This document shows, piece after piece, positions 54,498 through 63,130 of a stretch of 64,000 nucleotides of DNA. Position numbers and translations under genes: made by a program. The DNA is from Acetatifactor muris (lineage in GTDB: Bacteria; Bacillota; Clostridia; Lachnospirales; Lachnospiraceae), in NCBI RefSeq assembly GCF_024623325.1, contig NZ_JANJZD010000004.1:1-64000 (forward strand), in the 5' to 3' direction. Each line of letters begins with the position of its first letter. Position 1 is the stretch's first letter. Below the pieces are notes generated by a model. The model was given only the letters and a program-made list of their open reading frames with translations, did not search any database and was not told the DNA's origin.

Positions 54498-54537
54498 GGA
54501 CTTATTAAGGAATTTCCCATATGCCGGCCTGCATATA

Positions 54538-54570
54538 AAGGGGGGCGCCCCGTTGAAAGGACGCCCCAAA
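54538..54570 (-). terminator. Hairpin after the serine hydrolase pair
   Basis: GGGGCG (54542-54547) and CGCCCC (54562-54567) form a GC-rich stem downstream (on the minus strand) of the gene ending at 54593. A short CCTTTAT follows on that strand. Confidence 0.5.
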
Positions 54571-54592
54571 AGGAAAAAAAGATGTGGATGGC

Positions 54593-55789
54593 TTACAGAC
54601 ATCCGTAAGCGACAGCGCGCATACGGAGATGGTGGTACTCCTCCAGATTCGGCTGAAGGTTGTGCATATAGACGATGGAGACGCCTTCCTCGGGGGAAGC
54701 TTCCGCCCAGGTTCCGGAGCCGCCCGTCCATCCGAACTGGCCCGGGAATCCGTTGTGCTGACCGGCATATCTGTCCAGCAGCATACGCATTCCATAGCCA
54801 TAGCCGTAACCGGCCAGGTAAGTATTGCTGAAATCTCCCTCCAGTACTTCGGGAGTCAGGGTATTGGTCCGCAGCAGGTCGATGGTCTTGCGGCCCATCA
54901 GCTTTACACCGTTGTAGGAACCGCCGTTTGCCAGCATCTGCATCAGCTTGGTATAATCCCGGCAGTTGGTGATAACCCGGGAGAAACCGGGAACGGTTCC
55001 CAGAGGGCCCACGAATTTAGCCTCACGCTCAGGCTCCGGCAGATAGAAAGGATCCGGATCAGCCAGGGATTTGCCGGGCTTTAAGTAGTAATCCTTTACC
55101 AGACGGCTCTCCAGATCGCCGAACAGGAAGTTGGCAGAACTGTCCATTCCCAGAGGCTCGAAGAGCATTTCTTTGATCACCAGCTCCGCCGCCTTGCCGC
55201 CGATGACTTCCAGCAGACCTGCTGTCAGCTCGCTGGCGAAGCCATACAGGAAGCGCGTCCCCGGCTCGAAGGCAAGGGGAACACGGGATGCGGCTCTGAT
55301 CTGATCCCGAAGGGTAAAGTATCCATTTGCCCGCAGCTCCTTCATCTCTTTGGCCATGGCCAGAGCGGTAGGATGCCGGACGGGCATACCGCCGATAATC
55401 ATCTCATAGGGAAGTCCGCAGGTCATATTGAAGATATGTTTGACCAGAATCGGCTTCTCCACAGGAACAACCTCCAGAGAGCCATTGGGCATGGTAACCA
55501 GCTTGGTAGAATTCTTAAATTCCGGGAAATACTCATACAGGGGATCTGTCATCAGAAATTTGCCCTGTTCATAGAGCATCATTGCCGTGGTGTACATGGC
55601 AATTTTCGTCAGAGAGGCCTGACGGAATACGTGGTCTGCGTTCAGCTTCACGTCGTTTTCCTTATCGGCCCATCCGGAGTAATTTTCATACAGGATTTCT
55701 CCTTTTCTGGCGATGACACAGCTGCAGTTGGGCAGCCCGTCATCTACATATTTCTGAAAAAGTCTGTCTAAATCTTTGAAATCAGCCAT
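54593..55789 (-). CDS. Serine hydrolase of the beta-lactamase (class C/esterase VIII) family
   Basis: About 398 residues. The SxxK nucleophile motif is SLTK in RQASLTKIAM (near residue 56). The Tyr motif is probably YGFAS (near 181). The final strand motif is GWTGGSGTW (near 360). No signal peptide or membrane helix is seen, so it acts in the cytoplasm or is released otherwise. Such enzymes are esterases, peptidases or transesterases rather than true beta-lactamases. Start 55789 (MADFKDLDRLF) follows GAAAGGAATAAATAAA on the minus strand. It is a close paralogue of the next upstream gene and probably in one operon with it. Confidence 0.85.
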   Translation of the reverse strand: MADFKDLDRLFQKYVDDGLPNCSCVIARKGEILYENYSGWADKENDVKLNADHVFRQASLTKIAMYTTAMMLYEQGKFLMTDPLYEYFPEFKNSTKLVTMPNGSLEVVPVEKPILVKHIFNMTCGLPYEMIIGGMPVRHPTALAMAKEMKELRANGYFTLRDQIRAASRVPLAFEPGTRFLYGFASELTAGLLEVIGGKAAELVIKEMLFEPLGMDSSANFLFGDLESRLVKDYYLKPGKSLADPDPFYLPEPEREAKFVGPLGTVPGFSRVITNCRDYTKLMQMLANGGSYNGVKLMGRKTIDLLRTNTLTPEVLEGDFSNTYLAGYGYGYGMRMLLDRYAGQHNGFPGQFGWTGGSGTWAEASPEEGVSIVYMHNLQPNLEEYHHLRMRAVAYGCL

Positions 55790-55918
55790 TTTATTTATTC
55801 CTTTCTGCAGTCTGAGAAAGTCTGTATAAGGTATCGTTTCCAAACACTTTCTCCTGCGGGTTCGTATGCGACATTCATGGTAACTGAAAATCTGCAAACA
55901 CAACTTTATGTTACAAAT

Positions 55919-57079
55919 TTACAGCAGCCCATAGGAAATCGTGCGCACCCGGGGATGGTAATACAGCTCACCGTTGGGTATCAGATTATGCATGTAAACA
56001 ATGGAGAGACCTTCTTCCGGATCTGCCTCACACCAGGTTCCAAAACCGCCGGTCCAGCCGAAAGAACCGAAGGAACCGTTCAGATTTCCAGCCGCCTTGT
56101 CAATTAAGGTGCGTACACCATAACCATAACCGTAACCTGCCTCAGGAAAATCCTTCAGCTGAATTTCGTCCAGGCCGTTGGCGCGCATCAGATCGACAGT
56201 TCCTGCACTCATGAGACGAACGCCGTTGTACTCGCCGCCGCAGGCCAGCATCTGCATCAGATGGGAATAATCTTCCACATTGGAGAAGAGACGGGCCCAG
56301 CCAGCTTCATTTTCCACACCGGGAAGATGCTTTTTGTCAAAAAAGGCGGGACCCGGAACATATTCTCCCTTTTCGTTCAGAGCATACAATGAGACCATGC
56401 GCTCTTTTGCATCGCCGAAGAAGAGTGCAGCGGTATTCTTCATGCCCAGAGGATCAAACAACAGCTCTTTGAGAGCGTCATTGACCGGCTTGTCACAGAC
56501 TTTCTCGATAATACCTGCAGCCAGTTCGCTGGAGAAACCATACATCCAGTGGGAGCCGGGTTCACAGGCAAGAGGCGCCTGGGAAATGGCAGAAAGCTGT
56601 TCCTGCAGGGTGTAATGTCCTTTTTCCCACAGCGGCTTCATGCAGTCCTGCATTCCCCTGAGGGTAATATCTTCCGTGGGAGCCGCAGAATTGCAGTAAG
56701 GGAGACCGCATTTCATGGAGAGTGTGTCACGAATGGTAATGACATTCTCGGTGGGGAGTATCTTCACATAACCATTGGGCTGACGCACATACTTTTTGCT
56801 GGTCTTCCACTCGGGAAGATAGTTGCCGATAGGATCACTCAACAGGAATTTCCCCCGCTCATAGAGCATCATCATCGCCGTATAAAGCGGAATTTTGGAC
56901 ATAGACGCCAGGCGGAAGAGAGAGTCCTTCGTCACAGGCGCTTTGGTATCCCGGTCAGCGACACCGAAATATCCCTCGTAAAGAGTGGTTCCTCTCTGCA
57001 TGACCTTGAGGGAACAGCCAGGCAGTCCTTTTTCGACAAAACTTTCCAGAAGTCTGTCAATGTCTTTTACTGTTGCCAT
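55919..57079 (-). CDS. Serine hydrolase of the beta-lactamase family, tandem paralogue
   Basis: 386 residues and colinear with the downstream neighbour: SMSK in RLASMSKIPL (near residue 57), YGFSSELAAG (near 180), YGYGYGVRTLID and GWTGGFGTWCEADPEEG at the C-terminus. It also lacks a signal peptide. The start (MATVKDIDRLLESF) has TAGGAGGTATACATAT upstream. The 130-base gap between the two genes shows no terminator. Sequence divergence of the pair suggests an old duplication with different substrates. The 175-bp tandem repeats lie directly upstream. Confidence 0.85.
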   Translation of the reverse strand: MATVKDIDRLLESFVEKGLPGCSLKVMQRGTTLYEGYFGVADRDTKAPVTKDSLFRLASMSKIPLYTAMMMLYERGKFLLSDPIGNYLPEWKTSKKYVRQPNGYVKILPTENVITIRDTLSMKCGLPYCNSAAPTEDITLRGMQDCMKPLWEKGHYTLQEQLSAISQAPLACEPGSHWMYGFSSELAAGIIEKVCDKPVNDALKELLFDPLGMKNTAALFFGDAKERMVSLYALNEKGEYVPGPAFFDKKHLPGVENEAGWARLFSNVEDYSHLMQMLACGGEYNGVRLMSAGTVDLMRANGLDEIQLKDFPEAGYGYGYGVRTLIDKAAGNLNGSFGSFGWTGGFGTWCEADPEEGLSIVYMHNLIPNGELYYHPRVRTISYGLL

Positions 57080-57099
57080 ATATGTATACCTCCTAATTT

Positions 57100-57468
57100 A
57101 GTCGCTGCGCGACGGCTCTAAAGGGTTAAGTTCCTCGGTGCACATCTCAGGAGAGGAACTTTCACTCGAAAGTACGCTCATGAAAGTTCCTCTCGTGCAC
57201 CTTCGCAACTTAACCGATTATCTTCGCGCCTGCCATCTGGTACCTGGGACGTCGGGTGGGTTGATACTGTTTTTAGTCGCTGCGCGACGGCTCTAAAGGG
57301 TTAAGTTCCTCGGTGCACATCTCAGGAGAGGAACTTTCACTCGAAAGTACGCTCATGAAAGTTCCTCTCGTGCACCTTCATAACCTAACCGATTATCTTC
57401 GCGCCTGCCATCCGGTACCTGGGACGTCGGGTGGGGTGATACTGTTTTTAGTCGCTGCGCGACGGCTC
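57100..57468. repeat. 175-bp tandem repeats with nested palindromes (two copies plus 19 bases)
   Basis: Copy 1 is 57100-57274, copy 2 is 57275-57449, and a partial third copy ends at 57468. The copies differ at only a handful of positions. Each contains a large hairpin. In copy 1 the outer arms are GGTTAAGTT (57124-57132) and AACTTAACC (57207-57215). Inside them are GTGCAC (57138-57143 and 57195-57200) and GAGAGGAACTTTCA (57151-57164) with its exact complement at 57181-57194. A small stem GTCGC-TGC-GCGAC begins each copy. It fills the gap between the serine hydrolase and MATE genes. No coding sequence is apparent. Confidence 0.9.
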
Positions 57469-57475
57469 CATAACT

Positions 57476-58954
57476 TCAGGCCGCCTTACTCTTAGCCGCA
57501 TGCAGCAGGGGCAGCTGCTTCCATTTCCCTGAACGGTAACGGAAGGCAATGAGCGCGGAGCGCAGAATCTGGTCCGTTGTAATGGCAAGCCATGCGCCGG
57601 GTAATCCCAGGTGGAAGCCATTGACTGCCAGGATAGCCAGGCCGGGTCGGAGCAGAAGCACTGTAAAGAAAGTCAGCTTTGCCACAAATTTCGTATCTCC
57701 GGCACCTCTCAGCGCGCCGGCCACAATAAACTGAGAAGACTGGAAGGGCTGGATAAAAGCCACAATCCAGAGAATTTCCACACAGATGGCAATACAGGCC
57801 ACGTCTTCGGTATAAAGTCCGGAAAGCGGTGCACCGAAGATAACGAACGCAAGACCCATGAGAACGGCCACCGTCATGCCGCAGCGTCTGCAGCGTGTGG
57901 TGTAAGCCTGGGCCATGTCGGGCCTGCGTCTTCCCAGACTCTGTCCCATGAGAGAGGTGGCGGAGATGGAGAATACCTGTCCGTTCATCATGGTGAGAGA
58001 CTGAATGTTCATACAGACCTGATGGGCGGCGAATTCCAGCGTTCCCAGAGATGCCACGGTTTTGGAGAAAATCAGAGAACCGATACGCATCATGAACTGT
58101 TCCAGTGCCGCCGGAAGGCCGATAGCGGCAATTTCCGATATTTCCTGGCGTGATGGCCGGAAATCGTCACGAAGACTCATATGTAGATAGCATTTCCTTT
58201 TGGACACAGCCAGAATGGCCAGTGCGCATGCTAGGATCTGGCTGATTGCCGTAGCCAGAGAGGCTCCGGCCACTTCCATCCGGGGAAAGCCATAATGTCC
58301 GTTGATCAGAAGATAATTCAGAACAATATTGCATAGATTGGCCGCGGAGTTATAGTACATGGCCGTTTTGGAATCTCCGATTCCCCGCAGCACGGCGGTC
58401 AGGGTGGAAGTCATGGAGAAGAAGAGGAAACTGGCCATCTGTATCTGAAGATAAGCGGTGCCTGCGTTCAGAATATCCGGAGTTTTCGCGCCCATGAAAC
58501 TGACCAGAGGACGTGCGGTGAGCAATCCGATGAGAGAGAGCACGGCGCCCATGAGCAGATTTACTGTTACGGCCTGACGGGCATACTTTTTTGCCGCATC
58601 CTGCTTTCCGGCACCTTTTGACTGTGCGACCAGAGCAGTGGCGCCCACATTCATGGACATGACCATGGTCATCAGGAGAAACTTCGGCTGTGTGGTAAGG
58701 CCCACAGAAGTGATGGCCCAGGTACCCAGACCGCCAACCATCATCAGATCTACCATGGAGACCAGCGAAGAAAGCATCAGCTCCACACTGGCGGGAAGGG
58801 CGATCCGGAGAATGTCCTTATAGACATCCCGGGAAGAGATCCCCTCGGGAAGCGTGGAAGAGATTTTCTGAACCTTCAGGTCATCATCCGTACCCGGTTC
58901 CAGCTGTTCCAGTATGATCTTTTTTGCAGGTTTTCCTGTGTTTGTCTTATCCAT
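57476..58954 (-). CDS. MATE family multidrug/cation exporter
   Basis: About 492 residues, twelve membrane helices in two related halves. Typical sequences are ASVELMLSSLVSMVDLMMVG, GATALVAQSKGAGKQDAA and, in the second half, QVCMNIQSLTMMNGQVFSISATSLMGQ. Family members export organic cations, drugs or metabolites in exchange for Na+ or H+. A charged N-terminal extension of about 50 residues precedes helix 1. Start 58954 (MDKTNTG) follows AGAAGGGACTTTACTT. The longer frame from 59074 has no ribosome site. It is divergent from the esterase gene. Confidence 0.88.
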   Translation of the reverse strand: MDKTNTGKPAKKIILEQLEPGTDDDLKVQKISSTLPEGISSRDVYKDILRIALPASVELMLSSLVSMVDLMMVGGLGTWAITSVGLTTQPKFLLMTMVMSMNVGATALVAQSKGAGKQDAAKKYARQAVTVNLLMGAVLSLIGLLTARPLVSFMGAKTPDILNAGTAYLQIQMASFLFFSMTSTLTAVLRGIGDSKTAMYYNSAANLCNIVLNYLLINGHYGFPRMEVAGASLATAISQILACALAILAVSKRKCYLHMSLRDDFRPSRQEISEIAAIGLPAALEQFMMRIGSLIFSKTVASLGTLEFAAHQVCMNIQSLTMMNGQVFSISATSLMGQSLGRRRPDMAQAYTTRCRRCGMTVAVLMGLAFVIFGAPLSGLYTEDVACIAICVEILWIVAFIQPFQSSQFIVAGALRGAGDTKFVAKLTFFTVLLLRPGLAILAVNGFHLGLPGAWLAITTDQILRSALIAFRYRSGKWKQLPLLHAAKSKAA

Positions 58955-59217
58955 AAGTAAAGTCCCTTCTGAGAAATAAAGCTCTGCCTTTCGATCATCA
59001 AAAAACTTCCTGTTGCCTTGTATCTTAACATGGGACAGCACATGTGTCAACAGAAAACTAAAACGAAATAGCAAAACAGAAGCATATTAAAGATATGGAA
59101 AAAAGAAATTATAATCAGAAAAAGTGCTGAAATATCAGGGTTCTGATTTGCACAAATTGCACATTGACAGATTTTGCCAAAAAGCTTACTCTTAAAATGC
59201 AAAAACGATTTAGCAAA

Positions 59218-59248
59218 TTGATCAGACGTTGCCATATTGCCATATAAT
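59218..59248 (+). promoter_or_regulatory. Weak promoter of the esterase gene
   Basis: TTGATC (59218-59223), a long 19-base spacer and TATAAT (59243-59248). The position suggests the transcript begins near 59255, which excludes the TTG at 59237 as translation start. Confidence 0.4.
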
Positions 59249-59353
59249 GAAATGGTGCAACAGAAAATGGAATGGAACTATAAAATGCTGCTGAGAAATG
59301 CTGTTATGACAGAAGACAGAGGAAGCAGCGGAAGACAGGAGGGAGTTAGTAGT

Positions 59354-61072
59354 ATGGGACTTGTGTACAAGGAACTGAAAGACATCGGAAGAAGTATGTA
59401 TCTGTATTTTCCCAATCAGGAAAAACGTACTGCTTTTAAGCGCAGCCTGATTACTGTGTTCAGAGACGGGGATGATGAGGCATCAGTGCAGGAACTTCTG
59501 GAGAAGCAGGGAATGCGGAAGCTGGCGGAGGAGAAGGAGGTTATTCTGTCCTTTCCCAATCCTGTGAACGGCAGCTGGAATGCGGCGATGGAGGAAGGGA
59601 AGGCCGACGATGTGACGGCGTTTCAGCGTTTTCAGGATGCCTGCGGCAGAGAGAGTGAGGAGCCGCTGAAGTGTCATCCCAATGGGATTCCCACCCACGA
59701 GGCTATGATGAGTGTCTGGCATCCCATGAACGACACCAGATATCTCATTGGTCTGGGCAGCGGCGCGTCCATGGTCTGTACACTGGCGGCCTGCGTGGCC
59801 AGGAGCATCGCCGGAATTCTGGCTGTTGGCGGTGATTTGAGCGAAACGGCCAGATACAGGGCGGTGGGCGCTCCCGTGGCGGCTTATCTGGTGAATGCCG
59901 GTTCCAGGGCGCTGAACTATTTCCGTGTGGCAAACGAGGCGGTTCCCGCCGATGCGGAAGAGACTGATACAGGAATAAGCCTGCAGATTTATGCCAATAA
60001 GAGGAATCCCGCCCGAAGGATTGTGGCGGAGAACGGTGACAGAGAGACGGGAGCGCTGATTGCGGATGCCTGGGATCGTGTCTTTGGCAGAGTGCGTCGT
60101 CCGGACACGGATACTTACGGGGATCTGGAACCCAGAATGGATTTGAAAAAGGCCGGTTTCGAGATATTCCTGGAAGATACCAGACTGGAGGAAAAGGTGA
60201 AAAAGCCCCATACCTGGTTTACCAGTGTACCGGAGCAGGTGAAGCTTCACCCGGAGAAAAAAGTTCCGTTGATGCTCTTCTTCCACGGCGCTTCGGATAA
60301 TCCGGCTGAAGCGGCGGAAATGAGCAAATTCCATGAACTGGGAGAGCAGGAAGGATTTATTACGGTCTATCCCTGGGGAACCAACAGAACCCAGTGGAAC
60401 AGTTCCCTGGACGATCCGGAGGCAGAGGACGATGTGGGATTTGCCATTGCCCTGATCGACTATATGACAGCCAATTATCCGGTGGATCCGGAGCGTGTCT
60501 ACCTCTCCGGCTTCAGCAATGGTGCGGCCCATGCTCAGGTGGTGGCGATGCTGCATCCGGACAGAATAGCAGCAATCTGTCATATCGACTCCAACTGGCC
60601 CGGAAAGCGCAGTGAGCCCAGCGAAGTGAACTTCGAGGATGTGGTTCCCTTCCGTCTGGCCATGGAGAAGAAAAAGGAGTACGACTATCTGATTCCTGTA
60701 TGGTACACCTATGGAACCAGGGAACCTTCCTACCCGGTATATGCCAAATGTACGCAGCAGTATCAGTATGATTTCTGGAAAATTTACAACCATATCGCGG
60801 TGGCGGAAACGCCTTCCAGGGAAAATCCGGATCCCTGCGGCTGCGGTGTGCCGGGTCAGGTACAGGAGAGACTGCGTCCCTCGGACAGACATCCGGCACA
60901 TTATTATGACGTGCAGAGGTTTTACTCGGAGGACGACAGGCATCTGAATCTGTTCAATTATGTCGTTATGCACGAAAAAGGCCATGATGTGGCTCAGATG
61001 GACCCGGCCCTGGGATGGGAGTATGTGAAGCAGTTTAAGCGGAATCCGGACGGCAGTCTGGGATTTGTATAG
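59354..61072 (+). CDS. PHB-depolymerase-type esterase with tandem alpha/beta-hydrolase domains
   Basis: About 572 residues. The C-terminal domain (about 260-570) is a catalytic alpha/beta hydrolase: LMLFFHGASDNPAEAAEMS (oxyanion strand), YLSGFSNGAAHAQVV with the nucleophile Ser near 385, and HEKGHD for the catalytic His. The N-terminal domain (about 50-230) looks like the same fold, but the elbow reads GLGSGA, with Gly where Ser is expected, so it seems inactive. No signal peptide is seen. The start at 59354 follows CAGGAGGGAG. It precedes a sugar ABC operon with its own promoter and may process esterified glycans. Confidence 0.75.
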   Translation: MGLVYKELKDIGRSMYLYFPNQEKRTAFKRSLITVFRDGDDEASVQELLEKQGMRKLAEEKEVILSFPNPVNGSWNAAMEEGKADDVTAFQRFQDACGRESEEPLKCHPNGIPTHEAMMSVWHPMNDTRYLIGLGSGASMVCTLAACVARSIAGILAVGGDLSETARYRAVGAPVAAYLVNAGSRALNYFRVANEAVPADAEETDTGISLQIYANKRNPARRIVAENGDRETGALIADAWDRVFGRVRRPDTDTYGDLEPRMDLKKAGFEIFLEDTRLEEKVKKPHTWFTSVPEQVKLHPEKKVPLMLFFHGASDNPAEAAEMSKFHELGEQEGFITVYPWGTNRTQWNSSLDDPEAEDDVGFAIALIDYMTANYPVDPERVYLSGFSNGAAHAQVVAMLHPDRIAAICHIDSNWPGKRSEPSEVNFEDVVPFRLAMEKKKEYDYLIPVWYTYGTREPSYPVYAKCTQQYQYDFWKIYNHIAVAETPSRENPDPCGCGVPGQVQERLRPSDRHPAHYYDVQRFYSEDDRHLNLFNYVVMHEKGHDVAQMDPALGWEYVKQFKRNPDGSLGFV

Positions 61073-61134
61073 AAGGAGACGGAACGAATGTTCTGTGCAA
61101 AATAACTGAAAAAAGAAAATAATCCAATTGGCTA

Positions 61135-61164
61135 TTGACAGCTAAAACGGAATAGTAGTATGAT
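61135..61164 (+). promoter_or_regulatory. Promoter of the sugar ABC operon
   Basis: A perfect TTGACA (61135-61140), an 18-base spacer and TATGAT (61159-61164), about 62 bases upstream of the first permease start at 61226. Confidence 0.7.
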
Positions 61165-61225
61165 AGCGGTAGAGAACTTATCAAAAACAGACAAAGATAT
61201 GTTCGATTTCAGGAGGAATACAGAT

Positions 61226-62140
61226 ATGCTGAAAAACAAAAAGAAAATGAGGTCCTACAAAGAGTTCCTCTATATACTGCCTTTTATGTGTCTGGTGGCA
61301 GTATTCTCTTATTATCCCCTTTACGGCTGGATATATGCTTTCTTTGATTATCGGCCGCCGCGCCCTTTTTCCATGGATGATTTCCAGGGGCTGAAATGGT
61401 TCAAGTACCTGGTGGATAATCCAATCCGCTTAAAACAGACGCTGATTGTCATGCGGAATACCTTTGCCATGAGCGGATTGTCTCTTCTGACCTCCTGGCT
61501 GCCCATGATTTTCGCTATCTTCTTAAATGAGATTAAATGTATGCCCTTCCGGAAGACCGTGCAGACCATCACCACGCTGCCTAACTTCGTCAGCTGGGTA
61601 CTGGTGTTCTCCGTGGCTTACAACCTGTTCTCCAGCAACGGTATGGCCAACAGTATGCTGCTGAAGGCAGGGGTTATAGACCAGCCGATTCTCTTCCTGC
61701 AGTCGTCGAAGCATGTGTGGAGCACCATGTGGCTCTGGGGTACCTGGAAGAGCCTGGGATGGTCAGCCATCATGTACATAGCCGCCATATCGGGTATCGA
61801 CGAGGAACTTTACGAGGCGGCGAAGGTGGACGGCGCTACCAGGATGCAGCTGATCTGGCACATTACCATCCCAAGCATCCTGCCTACTTACACAGTGCTG
61901 CTGATGCTGAGTATCTCCAACTTCCTTTCCAACGGCATGGAACAGTACTTTGTATTCCAGAACTCTTTCAATAAGGAAGCGATACAGGTGCTTGATCTGT
62001 ATGTGTATAATCTGGCCATGGGAAGCGGCAGCTATTCCGTTTCCACCGCGCTGAGTATGCTGAAGAGTGTGGTAAGTGTAATGCTTTTGGTTGTGGCTAA
62101 CAAACTGGCGAAACTGGTTCGCGGCGACAGCTTTATGTAG
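61226..62140 (+). CDS. Sugar ABC transporter permease, LplB type
   Basis: About 304 residues, six membrane helices, and the binding-protein-dependent permease motif with EAAKVDGATRMQLIWHITIPSI (EAA loop). The length and the opening YILPFMCLVAVFSYYPLYGW are those of the LplB/YtcP group that imports complex glycans with a large binding lipoprotein. Start 61226 (MLKNKKKM) follows CAGGAGGAATACAGAT. The longer frame from 61160 begins inside the promoter. The partner permease follows after 12 bases. Confidence 0.9.
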   Translation: MLKNKKKMRSYKEFLYILPFMCLVAVFSYYPLYGWIYAFFDYRPPRPFSMDDFQGLKWFKYLVDNPIRLKQTLIVMRNTFAMSGLSLLTSWLPMIFAIFLNEIKCMPFRKTVQTITTLPNFVSWVLVFSVAYNLFSSNGMANSMLLKAGVIDQPILFLQSSKHVWSTMWLWGTWKSLGWSAIMYIAAISGIDEELYEAAKVDGATRMQLIWHITIPSILPTYTVLLMLSISNFLSNGMEQYFVFQNSFNKEAIQVLDLYVYNLAMGSGSYSVSTALSMLKSVVSVMLLVVANKLAKLVRGDSFM

Positions 62141-62152
62141 GAGGAGACCGGG

Positions 62153-63076
62153 ATGAAAGAAAAAAGCAAGAAAGTCAAGATGAAGCGCAGCGCGGGAGAT
62201 TATATGATAAGCGTTGTCACCTATATCGTATATGCGCTGTTCGCTGTGGTTTGTGCCTATCCGTTTTATTATATCTTCATCAATACCATCAGCGCCAATG
62301 ACCTGAGTGATAAGGGGAAGATCCTTTTCTGGCCCCAGGGTATTCACTTTTCCAATTATACCAATGCCATTCAGATTCCGGGACTGCTGCAGGCCGCCAA
62401 AATATCGGTGAGCAGGACGTTTATTGGAACCGTGATGACAGTGCTGATGGCAGCCTTCCTGGGCTATATGTTCACCAGGGAGACTATGTGGAAGAGGAAG
62501 CTGTGGTACCGCTTTGTTATTCTGACCATGTATTTTAACGCAGGTATTATTCCCTGGTATATCACCATGAAGAACCTGCATCTGACCAATAATTTCCTGG
62601 CTTATGTGCTTCCGGCGCTGGTGTCACCGTTTAATATCATTCTGGTGAAAACCTATGTGGAATCCACGCCGAAGGAGCTGCAGGATGCGGCGGAGATTGA
62701 TGGTGCGGGAACGCTGAGGGTCTTTGCCTCTGTAGTCCTTCCCATTATCAAGCCGATTCTGGCCACGGTGGCAATCTTCACAGCTGTGGGACAGTGGAAC
62801 TCCTTCCAGGACACTTTGCTTCTGATGACAGATACGAAGCTTCATACACTGCAGTTTGTATTGTACCAGTATATTAATCAGGCCAGTTCTCTGGCGTCGC
62901 TTCTGACTTCCAATGCGGGCAGCGAGGCCATACAGCAGGCTCTGTCTACGGCCCAGACGGCCACCTCCGTCCGGATGACCGTGACAATCATTGTAGTGAC
63001 ACCGATTCTGCTGGTGTATCCTTTCTTCCAGCGGTTCTTCGTCAAGGGAATTATGATCGGTGCGGTAAAAGGGTAG
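62153..63076 (+). CDS. Sugar ABC transporter permease, LplC/YtcP type
   Basis: 307 residues with six membrane helices and the EAA loop variant ELQDAAEIDGAGTLRVFASVVLP. The N-terminal FYYIFINTISANDLSDKGKI and the long loop before helix 2 are typical of LplC. It pairs with the preceding permease. No ATPase gene is seen in the window. As usual for this group a shared MsmK-type ATPase encoded elsewhere may energise it. TAGGAGGAGACCGGG precedes the start. Confidence 0.9.
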   Translation: MKEKSKKVKMKRSAGDYMISVVTYIVYALFAVVCAYPFYYIFINTISANDLSDKGKILFWPQGIHFSNYTNAIQIPGLLQAAKISVSRTFIGTVMTVLMAAFLGYMFTRETMWKRKLWYRFVILTMYFNAGIIPWYITMKNLHLTNNFLAYVLPALVSPFNIILVKTYVESTPKELQDAAEIDGAGTLRVFASVVLPIIKPILATVAIFTAVGQWNSFQDTLLLMTDTKLHTLQFVLYQYINQASSLASLLTSNAGSEAIQQALSTAQTATSVRMTVTIIVVTPILLVYPFFQRFFVKGIMIGAVKG

Positions 63077-63130
63077 TAATGTAGCAAAAATAAAACTAAA
63101 ACCACGAAAAAATATAAGGAGGATCCTATT

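Noticed and set aside
57100-57468. CRISPR array
   Set aside because: The units are 175 bases, contiguous and nearly identical, with no unique spacers and no cas genes nearby.
59483-60985. 500-codon open frame on the minus strand
   Set aside because: Antisense shadow of the esterase gene; composition rich in His, Arg and Ile and without recognisable domains.
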